Positions 23,964 through 30,411 of a stretch of DNA of 64,000 nt are shown here, piece after piece. Where the stretch lies: NCBI RefSeq assembly GCF_902477725.1, contig NZ_CABSIF010000013.1:35572-99571 (forward strand), in the 5' to 3' direction. Origin of the DNA: an uncultured Desulfovibrio sp. GTDB lineage: Bacteria; Desulfobacterota; Desulfovibrionia; Desulfovibrionales; Desulfovibrionaceae. Each line of letters begins with the position of its first letter. The first letter of the stretch is position 1. Both the position numbers and the translations under genes were made by a program. Below the pieces are notes generated by a model. That model worked only from the letters and a program-made list of their open reading frames with translations, searched no databases and had not been told where the DNA came from.

Positions 23964-23964
23964 C
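23936..23964 (-). terminator. Hairpin directly after guaB
   Basis: Outer arms GGCAAAA and TTTTGCC enclose inner arms CCGCT and AGCGG, with two unpaired bases on one side. It begins at the guaB stop codon. On the minus strand T residues lie within the second arm rather than after it, so it is probably a weak terminator or an mRNA end stabiliser, leaving read-through to guaA. Confidence 0.5.
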
Positions 23965-25421
23965 TAGTTCTCGATGCGGTAGTTCGGCGCTTCCTTCGTG
24001 ATAACAACATCGTGGACATGGCTTTCGCGCAGGCCCGCAGGTGAAATTTCACAGAAGGTGGTGTTTTCAAAAAGATCGTTCAGATTGTGCGCGCCCACAT
24101 AGCCCATGCCGGAGCGCAGGCCGCCCATGAGCTGGTACACAGCTTCCATGACCGGGCCGCGGTAAGGCACGCGGCCAACAATGCCTTCAGGCACGAGCTT
24201 TTTGCTTTTTTCCTGGAAGTAGCGGTCAGAGCTGCCATCCTTCATGGCGTCAATGGAACCCATGCCGCGATAAATCTTGTAGGTACGGCCCTGATACAGA
24301 ATGGTTTCGCCGGGGCTTTCCTCGGTGCCGGCAAAGAGGGAGCCGATCATCACCGAGTGCGCGCCCACCACAAGGGCCTTGACGATATCGCCAGAAAACT
24401 TGATGCCGCCGTCGGCGATGCAGCAGCGGTCCATCTCGCGCGCGGCACGGCTGCCGTCCATAACGGCGGTAACCTGCGGCACGCCCACGCCAGCCACAAT
24501 GCGGGTGGTGCAGATGGAGCCGGGTCCGATGCCGATTTTGACGGAATCAGCGCCAGCTTCAAGAATGGCCTTGGCACCTTCGTAGGTGGCAACGTTGCCC
24601 GCCACGAGCTGGCAGTTGGGGAACGCGCCCTTGACCATGCGGATGGCGTTGAGCACGTTGAGCGAGTGGCCGTGGGCAGAGTCGAGCACCAGCACGTCCG
24701 CGCCAGCCTCGATCAGCTGTTCGGAACGGGATTCGCAGTCGCGCCCGATGCCGATGGCGGCGCCCACGCGCAAACGACCGTTGGAGTCTTTGCAGGCGTT
24801 GGGGTACTTCTGGACTTTGTCGATGTCCTTCATGGTGATGAGGCCGCGCAAGAGGCCTTCCTCATCCACTACCAGGAGCTTTTCGATGCGGTGTTCGTGC
24901 AGGTGACGCTTGGATTCTTCAAGCGAGGTGCCCATGGGCACCGTCACGAGGTTGGTGCTGGTCATCACTTCAGAAACGCGCACTGCCGCGCCGTCCTGCA
25001 CAAAGCGCACGTCGCGGTTGGTAAGAATGCCCACCAGACGGCCATTCTCAACCACGGGCAAGCCCGACACGCGGAAGTCGGACATGAGGTCCAGGGCTTC
25101 CTGCACGGTGTTGTTGGGCGAAATGGTCACAGGGTCAAGGATCATGCCGCTTTCGCTCTTCTTGACCTTTTCCACCTCAAGACGCTGCCGCGCAACAGGC
25201 ATGTTCTTATGGATGATGCCGATGCCGCCCATGCGGGCCATGGAAATGGCCATGGCCGCTTCAGTCACGGTGTCCATGGCGGCGGAGAGCAGGGGGATGC
25301 GCAGGGGAATTTCGGGGGTGAGCCAGGTGGAGATGTCAACGGCGTCGGGGGTGATGTCCGAAAAGCCGGGGACTAGCAAAATGTCGTCGAAGGTCAGCGC
25401 CTTACCGCGATTGGTGAACAT
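23964..25421 (-). CDS. guaB: IMP dehydrogenase
   Basis: A 485-residue enzyme that oxidises IMP to XMP, the first step to guanine nucleotides. The start MFTNRGKALTFDDILLVPG was chosen over the longer frame because it is the family N-terminus and GAGG lies 6 bases before it. A pair of CBS domains occupies about residues 90-205. The catalytic cysteine is in GPGSICTTRIVAGVGVP near 300. The IMP phosphate loops are CIADGGIKFSGDIVKA and VMIGSLFAG. The flap is at KLVPEGIVGRVPYRGPV. A strong sigma-70 promoter is seen upstream. Confidence 0.97.
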   Translation of the reverse strand: MFTNRGKALTFDDILLVPGFSDITPDAVDISTWLTPEIPLRIPLLSAAMDTVTEAAMAISMARMGGIGIIHKNMPVARQRLEVEKVKKSESGMILDPVTISPNNTVQEALDLMSDFRVSGLPVVENGRLVGILTNRDVRFVQDGAAVRVSEVMTSTNLVTVPMGTSLEESKRHLHEHRIEKLLVVDEEGLLRGLITMKDIDKVQKYPNACKDSNGRLRVGAAIGIGRDCESRSEQLIEAGADVLVLDSAHGHSLNVLNAIRMVKGAFPNCQLVAGNVATYEGAKAILEAGADSVKIGIGPGSICTTRIVAGVGVPQVTAVMDGSRAAREMDRCCIADGGIKFSGDIVKALVVGAHSVMIGSLFAGTEESPGETILYQGRTYKIYRGMGSIDAMKDGSSDRYFQEKSKKLVPEGIVGRVPYRGPVMEAVYQLMGGLRSGMGYVGAHNLNDLFENTTFCEISPAGLRESHVHDVVITKEAPNYRIEN

Positions 25422-25443
25422 GACGTCCTCGTAATTAGCTGTG

Positions 25444-25460
25444 ATAATTATGCAAATTAT
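25444..25460. promoter_or_regulatory. Inverted repeat at the guaB transcription start
   Basis: Perfect 6-base arms ATAATT and AATTAT flank the five bases ATGCA. The repeat lies just downstream of the predicted guaB -10 box, where a repressor could block transcription. No regulator can be named from this alone, and AT-rich palindromes can occur by chance. Confidence 0.3.
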
Positions 25461-25468
25461 AATCCAAA

Positions 25469-25497
25469 AGACTATCCCCTTGTGCCCCATATGTCAA
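25469..25497 (-). promoter_or_regulatory. Sigma-70 promoter of guaB
   Basis: On the minus strand a perfect TTGACA (25497-25492) and TAGTCT (25474-25469) are separated by exactly 17 bases, about 48 bases before the guaB ATG. This is the best -35/-10 pair I found in the window and fits a highly expressed housekeeping gene. Confidence 0.75.
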
Positions 25498-26113
25498 TGA
25501 TGGCAGCGCTCGCCAGCCCTTGTGTTGCAAGGGGCAGCGGGTACGCGGGATATTCCTGCCGGTGGCGGTTTCAGCGCTAAAGCATGAAGGCGTGCTTTAC
25601 GTCCGGGCGGTGCATGTGCTGACTGCGCAAGGCCCGCAAGGCGGGGCGCGTCAGCTGGCAATCGTGTTTGCGCCGCTGGGTGAAGGTAAAGTCAGCGCGA
25701 CCAGAAATCAGGGGCATGTAAGGGCTGTCTGCGCCCTTAGGCTACTGGTTTTTGTGTCAATCCGCTTGGGTATGCCGCAGTATGCCACAGCGTGGCGCGG
25801 CTGGTAGCATTGAATTGCGGCAGGGCGTGGCGCGCTGCTGTAGTTCAATGGGGTGCTGGCGGCGTACAGCTTTTAGCGAAAATTTGCAAGAGGCCCGCAG
25901 TGTGTTGTACGGTGCGGCTCAGCAGGCGGCCTTCTGAAAAGCCGGGCTTCGCGCGGGCATTCTGCGTCTAAGGCTTGACGTGGTGCATCAAACAGCCTAT
26001 GAATCAGCACTTCGACCAATGCGCGGCTGCACTGTGTGAACAGCGGCTGCCGTAGGGAGGGCGCGAGAGCGCCGATTTTTTCGCCGCAGAGGCTGCGGCG
26101 CAATGGGGACTTC
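25498..26113. other. Gap between the guaB promoter and ffh
   Basis: About 600 bases between divergent genes. I see no convincing gene: a 95-codon plus-strand frame at 25520-25807 has neither a ribosome-binding site nor a protein-like composition. No tRNA, SRP RNA or 6S RNA signature was recognised. The last 55 bases hold two hairpins before ffh, listed separately. Confidence 0.4.
26060..26100 (+). promoter_or_regulatory. Two hairpins in the ffh leader
   Basis: GGCGC-GAGA-GCGCC (26060-26073) is followed by GA and six T, like a small Rho-independent terminator. A second hairpin, CGCCGCAG/CTGCGGCG (26082-26100), follows immediately and ends 13 bases before the ffh ATG. Their order suggests either termination of an upstream transcript or attenuation of ffh. 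Confidence 0.45.
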
Positions 26114-27658
26114 ATGTTCGAGAGCCTTTCCGACAGACTTTCAGGCGTATTCCGCACATTCAGCGGGCGCGGGCAGCTCACCGAAGAAAATGTGCAGGCT
26201 GGCCTGCGCGAGGTGCGCCTTGCCCTGCTTGAGGCGGACGTCAACTTCAAGGTCGTTAAAGACTTTGTGGAAAGCGTGCGCGAAAAGTGCCTGGGGCAAG
26301 ATGTGCTCAAGGGCGTGAGCCCTGCCCAGCAAGTCATCAAGATTGTTAACGATGAACTTGTGCAGCTGCTTGGCGGCGAAACCGCCGGGCTGAATCTGCA
26401 AGGGCGCGAACCTGCGGTCATCATGCTTGTGGGCTTGCAGGGCTCTGGTAAAACCACCTCTGCGGGCAAGATCGCCAATATCCTGCGCAAGCAGAAGCTG
26501 CGTCCCTATCTGGTGCCAGCCGACGTCTACCGTCCGGCGGCTATTGAACAGCTGACCGTGCTGTCCAAGCAGCTCGACATGCCTTGCTATCCCTCCACGG
26601 TGGACATGAACCCCGTGGACATTGCCAAGGCCGCGCTTGAAAAAGCCCGCGAAGAGCAGGCCACCGTGCTGCTGATCGACACCGCGGGCCGTTTGCATGT
26701 GGACGAACCGCTCATGCAGGAGCTGGCCGCCATCAAGCAGGCCGTGCAGCCGCAGGAAATCCTGTTTGTTGCCGATGCCATGACCGGTCAGGACGCCGTG
26801 ACCGTGGCCGAAAGCTTTAACGAGCGCCTCGGCATTACCGGTGTGGTGCTCACCAAGATGGACGGCGATGCGCGCGGTGGCGCTGCACTCTCCATCCGCT
26901 CGGTTACGGGCGCGCCCGTCAAGTTTGTGGGCATGGGCGAAAAACTGTCGGAGATGGAAGTCTTCCACCCCGACCGTATCGCTGGCCGCATCCTCGGCAT
27001 GGGCGACGTGCTCACCCTGGTTGAAAAGGCGCAGAGCGCCATCAACGCAGAAGAAGCCGAAGAACTGGCCCTCAAAATGAAGAAGGCCAGCTTTGATCTT
27101 GAAGATTTCCGCACTCAGATGCGCCGTATCAAAAAGCTCGGCTCGCTCGACAGCATCCTTAAAATGATCCCCGGCATGGGCGGCCTGCGCGACAAGCTGG
27201 CCGAGGCCAGCGGGGCCATGCCTGAAAAGGAAATGGCGCGCACAGAGGCTATCATCAGTTCCATGACCATGGCTGAACGCCGCAATCCCGACATCCTCAA
27301 CGGCAGCCGCAGGGCGCGCATAGCAAAGGGCGCAGGTGTTACTGTTGCCCAGGTTAACCAGCTTGTGCGCCAGTTTGAGCAGATGCGCCAGATGATGAAG
27401 GGCATGATGGGCGGCAAGGGTGCCAAAATGCCCGCAATGCCGCGCATGCGTGGTATGCCCCCCGGTATGAACCTGCCCAAGGGACTTGGCGGTATGCCCA
27501 ATCTTGGCGGCATGGGCGGAATGCCCGGCATGCCGGGGATGGGTGGAATGCCTGGAATGCCCGGCATGGAAGGTATGCCCGGCGCTCGCGCTGGCGCAAC
27601 CAAGGCTGCGCCCAAAAAGCGCAAGAAAAAAGAGCGCCCCAAGCGCAAGAAGAAGTAA
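26114..27658 (+). CDS. ffh: Signal recognition particle protein Ffh
   Basis: A 514-residue GTPase that binds signal sequences and SRP RNA to target membrane proteins. The helical N domain is at the start (MFESLSDRLSGVFRTF). G-domain motifs are GLQGSGKTTSAGK near residue 105, DTAGRLHVDEP near 190, and LTKMDGDARGGAALS near 245. The methionine-rich M domain runs from about 295 (EDFRTQMRRIKKLG and on). The C-terminus is extended with repeats of Gly-Met-Pro type (from about 435) and a basic Lys/Arg tail, which makes it some 60 residues longer than E. coli Ffh. The start was chosen at the N-domain; GGGGA lies 5 bases before the ATG. Confidence 0.96.
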   Translation: MFESLSDRLSGVFRTFSGRGQLTEENVQAGLREVRLALLEADVNFKVVKDFVESVREKCLGQDVLKGVSPAQQVIKIVNDELVQLLGGETAGLNLQGREPAVIMLVGLQGSGKTTSAGKIANILRKQKLRPYLVPADVYRPAAIEQLTVLSKQLDMPCYPSTVDMNPVDIAKAALEKAREEQATVLLIDTAGRLHVDEPLMQELAAIKQAVQPQEILFVADAMTGQDAVTVAESFNERLGITGVVLTKMDGDARGGAALSIRSVTGAPVKFVGMGEKLSEMEVFHPDRIAGRILGMGDVLTLVEKAQSAINAEEAEELALKMKKASFDLEDFRTQMRRIKKLGSLDSILKMIPGMGGLRDKLAEASGAMPEKEMARTEAIISSMTMAERRNPDILNGSRRARIAKGAGVTVAQVNQLVRQFEQMRQMMKGMMGGKGAKMPAMPRMRGMPPGMNLPKGLGGMPNLGGMGGMPGMPGMGGMPGMPGMEGMPGARAGATKAAPKKRKKKERPKRKKK

Positions 27659-27782
27659 CAATATTTACGGGGCAAGGAGCGCCGCCACGCGCGGCGATGA
27701 ATCTCTTTGCGCCAGGGCTTCCCGCCCTTGCCCTTTCCCGGGCGCAACGCTAACATAACATCAATCAAAGGGAGTTGGACTC

Positions 27783-28022
27783 ATGGCAGTAAAGTTGAAA
27801 TTGACCCGCCTCGGCAGCAAGAAGCACCCCTTCTACCGTGTGGTGGCCGCGAATGACGAAACCCGTCGTGATGGCCGTCCGCTGGAATTTCTGGGTTACT
27901 ACAATCCCATGGTCAATCCGGCTGAAGTGAAGCTTGACGCTGGCAAGATCAAGGAATGGCTGGGTCGTGGCGCTGAGCCCACCAACACGGTGCGCGCTCT
28001 TATCAAAGAGCACCTGGGCTAG
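27783..28022 (+). CDS. rpsP: Ribosomal protein S16
   Basis: A 79-residue small-subunit ribosomal protein of normal length. The family start AVKLKLTRLGSKKHPFYRVV and the central GRPLEFLGYYNPM are unmistakable. The ribosome-binding site AAAGGGAG is 8 bases from the ATG. It follows ffh by 124 bases and heads the usual group of RNA-related genes. Confidence 0.97.
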   Translation: MAVKLKLTRLGSKKHPFYRVVAANDETRRDGRPLEFLGYYNPMVNPAEVKLDAGKIKEWLGRGAEPTNTVRALIKEHLG

Positions 28023-28138
28023 TTTATTGGGCTTATCTTTGCGGCAGCGCAGAGCCTACGGCAAATCTCTTTCAGGCATGCCCTGAAGGAGAACTTTGCT
28101 GCTGGCTGTTTTTTGGGAAAGCTCAGGCAATATCTGTC

Positions 28139-28208
28139 CCGGTTCATCAGAACCGGCGGTGGTCTGCAAGCAGGCCCCGTTTGAGCCGGGGGCGCGCTTG
28201 GCGCGCCC
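28139..28208 (+). promoter_or_regulatory. Two perfect hairpins in the rpsP-khpA spacer
   Basis: Arms CCGGTTC/GAACCGG with loop ATCA (28139-28156), and arms GGGCGCGC/GCGCGCCC with loop TTG (28190-28208). Both lie in a 220-base spacer within a likely operon. No T-run follows either, so they are probably mRNA processing or stability elements. Confidence 0.4.
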
Positions 28209-28242
28209 GAGGCCCACTGGCTGACCCCCACTGGAGGTACAC

Positions 28243-28473
28243 ATGAAGGCCCTGATAGAATACATTGCCAAATCCCTGGTGGATCATCCCGAAGAAGTGC
28301 AAGTCAGCGAAGTAGAAGGCGAGCAGACCACGGTTCTTGAGCTCAAGGTCGCCAAAGAGGACCTGGGCAAGGTTATCGGCAAACAGGGGCGCACGGCCAG
28401 GGCCATGCGCACCATTCTGGGCGCCGCTTCCATCAAGTGCAAAAAACGCACAGTGCTGGAAATTCTGGAGTAG
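28243..28473 (+). CDS. khpA: KH-domain RNA-binding protein KhpA
   Basis: A 76-residue single type II KH domain protein. The GxxG loop is visible in LGKVIGKQGRTARAMRTIL, and the start MKALIEYIAKSLVDHPEEV is typical of KhpA (YlqC). It binds RNA and in other bacteria works with KhpB on small RNAs. The ribosome-binding site TGGAGG lies before the ATG. It sits between rpsP and rimM, its usual place. Confidence 0.92.
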   Translation: MKALIEYIAKSLVDHPEEVQVSEVEGEQTTVLELKVAKEDLGKVIGKQGRTARAMRTILGAASIKCKKRTVLEILE

Positions 28474-28540
28474 CGCCGCGTTCTTTCCAGTCCTTTGTTT
28501 CCTGACGGAAACGGGGAATGGGAAAAACCCGGTTCCGCCT

Positions 28541-28563
28541 GCTGCAATGCCTGGCATTGCAGC
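28541..28563 (+). promoter_or_regulatory. Perfect hairpin in the khpA-rimM spacer
   Basis: GCTGCAATGCC and GGCATTGCAGC form 11-base complementary arms around a single T; in practice a 9-base stem with a five-base loop. It is 40 bases upstream of the rimM start. Confidence 0.4.
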
Positions 28564-28602
28564 TACGCCTCAGCCCGCCGGAAACCCGGCAGAACTGGAA
28601 GT

Positions 28603-29181
28603 ATGACGGAAACCTGGATTCATATGGGCACGCTGGCGCGGCCCCACGGCATCAAAGGGGAGATCTGCATCGACTGGCATGCGGACTCCCCCTTGCTTTT
28701 GGACACCCCCCTCTGGCTACAGAAGGGCAAGGACGCGCCGCGCCGTGTCAAGATTGCGGCTGTGCGCAGCCACAAGGAGCGGCCTTTGCTCCTGCTTGAG
28801 GGCGTGGCCGACCGCACGGCGGCAGAAGCCCTGCGCGGCTGCAAGCTGTTTGTGCGGCGCGAAGACCTGCCGGAGCCTGATGACGACGAAGTCTATCTGG
28901 AAGATCTGCTCGGCTGCGACGTGGTGCTGCCTGACGGTGCCCGCGTAGGCAGGCTCGACCATTTTGAGTACCCCGCGGGCCTTGAAATGTGGGTCATCAT
29001 GACCGACGATGACAAGGAAGTGCTCTTCCCCGCGCGGCCTGAATTTATTGCGGGTTTTGATTTGGAAATTCCCGCTGTGGTCATCGACCCTCCCGAAGGC
29101 CTGCTGGATATTTATCTTGCCGAGAGCAAGGCCGCGAGCAAGGCCGAAAGCAAGCCAGAGGACAAGGCTGAAAACAGTTAA
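28603..29181 (+). CDS. rimM: Ribosome maturation factor RimM
   Basis: A 192-residue 16S rRNA processing factor that binds S19. The N-terminal beta-barrel begins WIHMGTLARPHGIKGEICI. The PRC-barrel half has DDDEVYLEDLLGCDVVLPDG and ends with FPARPEFIAGFDLEIPAVVIDPPEGLLD. A Lys/Glu/Ala-rich tail of about 20 residues follows. The start at 28603 was set by family fit; the frame is open further upstream. trmD and rplS, which normally follow rimM, are absent here, and mutM comes next. Confidence 0.92.
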   Translation: MTETWIHMGTLARPHGIKGEICIDWHADSPLLLDTPLWLQKGKDAPRRVKIAAVRSHKERPLLLLEGVADRTAAEALRGCKLFVRREDLPEPDDDEVYLEDLLGCDVVLPDGARVGRLDHFEYPAGLEMWVIMTDDDKEVLFPARPEFIAGFDLEIPAVVIDPPEGLLDIYLAESKAASKAESKPEDKAENS

Positions 29182-29265
29182 GGCACGGCGCAGGCTGTGC
29201 GGCGCAAGGTTTTCTGCTGTTCTGGCGGGCAAGATTTGATTGCGCGGCATGCGCCGCACTGAAAC

Positions 29266-29299
29266 GGGGGAGGAACTTTCGGCGGAAGGTTCTTCCCCC
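29266..29299 (+). promoter_or_regulatory. GC-rich hairpin between rimM and mutM
   Basis: Arms GGGGGAGGAAC and GTTCTTCCCCC pair over 11 positions with one G-T pair, around a 12-base loop. No T-run follows. It lies 84 bases after rimM and 42 before mutM, and may reduce read-through or protect the rimM message. Confidence 0.4.
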
Positions 29300-29340
29300 G
29301 AAGTCATTGTACGCACCGACAGCAGCACACAGGAATGACC

Positions 29341-30201
29341 ATGCCGGAATTGCCAGAAGTTGAAACAGTGGCACGCACCTTGCGTCCCCATGTGGAAGGC
29401 TGCGTCATCACGGGTGCAACCCTGTTGCGCGATTCAAGCCTGCACCCCCTGAGTCTGAAGCCCGAGGATTTGCAGGGTTGCGTCATTACTGGCGTGGGCA
29501 GACGTGGCAAGCTGCTGCTGCTTGAGCTGGACGCCGCAAAAGCCGCCAGGGCTGACCTGCGCGACGCAACCGGCCTGCGCCTAGCCCTGCACCTGCGCAT
29601 GACGGGCCGCCTCATGACCTATGCCGCCCATACCGCGCCCGGCCCGCATACGCGCTGCGTGTTTGACCTCACGGATGCGCAAGGGCGGGAACGCCGCCTT
29701 TTTTTTGATGATGTGCGGGCCTTTGGCCTGCTGCTGGCAGGAACGCCGCAAACCATGCAGCAGTGGAGCTTCTGGCGGGAGCTTGGCCCTGAACCGCTGG
29801 AATTGACGGACACCGCCTTTTCCGCCCGGCTCGACGGCAAAAATTCGGCCATCAAGGCAGCGTTGCTGGATCAGAAGGTCATTGCGGGAGTAGGCAATAT
29901 CTATGCGGACGAAAGCCTGTTTGCCGCAGGCATCGACCCGCGCCGCAAGGCGGCCTCGCTCTCGGCGGCGCAGCGCAGTCGTTTGCTGCACAGTCTCAAG
30001 GATGTGCTGGAGCTTTCCATATCGCAGTGCGGCAGCTCCATACGCGATTACCGCGATGCCAACGGCAATGTGGGTGCTTTCCAGAACAGCTTTGCCGTCT
30101 ATGGCCGCAACGGTCAGGCCTGCAAGGCCTGTGGCCGCGCACTTGAAAAAATCAAGGTGGCTGGCCGCGCCACCGTGTACTGCCCACATTGCCAGAAGTA
30201 G
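29341..30201 (+). CDS. mutM: Formamidopyrimidine-DNA glycosylase
   Basis: A 286-residue base-excision repair enzyme that removes oxidised purines such as 8-oxoguanine. The catalytic N-terminus PELPEVE requires proline directly after the removed methionine, so the second ATG (29341) must be the start although ATG ACC precedes it in frame. CACAGGA gives a ribosome-binding site at the right distance. The helix-two-turn-helix has QKVIAGVGNIYADESLF near 180. The C-terminal zinc finger is CKACGRALEKIK followed by YCPHCQK. It is placed after rimM, an unusual neighbour. Confidence 0.96.
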   Translation: MPELPEVETVARTLRPHVEGCVITGATLLRDSSLHPLSLKPEDLQGCVITGVGRRGKLLLLELDAAKAARADLRDATGLRLALHLRMTGRLMTYAAHTAPGPHTRCVFDLTDAQGRERRLFFDDVRAFGLLLAGTPQTMQQWSFWRELGPEPLELTDTAFSARLDGKNSAIKAALLDQKVIAGVGNIYADESLFAAGIDPRRKAASLSAAQRSRLLHSLKDVLELSISQCGSSIRDYRDANGNVGAFQNSFAVYGRNGQACKACGRALEKIKVAGRATVYCPHCQK

Positions 30202-30316
30202 CGGTTTGCGCGCGGTTGCTTCTTTCCCCTGCAACACTGCCGACCGTCAAACTACTACCCCTTCTAGGAGCTGTTTCTCAATAAATGATTTTGTGCCGAG
30301 GACAAGGAAAACAGTG

Positions 30317-30393
30317 TTTTTTACGACAGAAGTGGACTCTTTCTGTCCATGACTGGAGTAAAAAAGCTGGCTGACGCAGGGATCGGACAAAAG
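30317..30393 (-). repeat. Dispersed hairpin element, copy A
   Basis: Arms TTTTTTAC (30317-30324) and GTAAAAAA (30358-30365) enclose an inner hairpin GACAGAA/TTCTGTC (30325-30347). A tail CTGACGCAGG and GGACAAAAGAA follows up to 30393. It lies 20 bases past the stop codon of pbpC on the minus strand. Copies B (49384) and C (51677) have the same plan and tail. Confidence 0.55.
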
Positions 30394-30411
30394 AATTATT
30401 GAGCAGCATCC

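Noticed and set aside
25520..25807. A 95-codon plus-strand frame in the guaB-ffh gap
   Set aside because: No ribosome-binding site and unconvincing composition; no sign of a domain.
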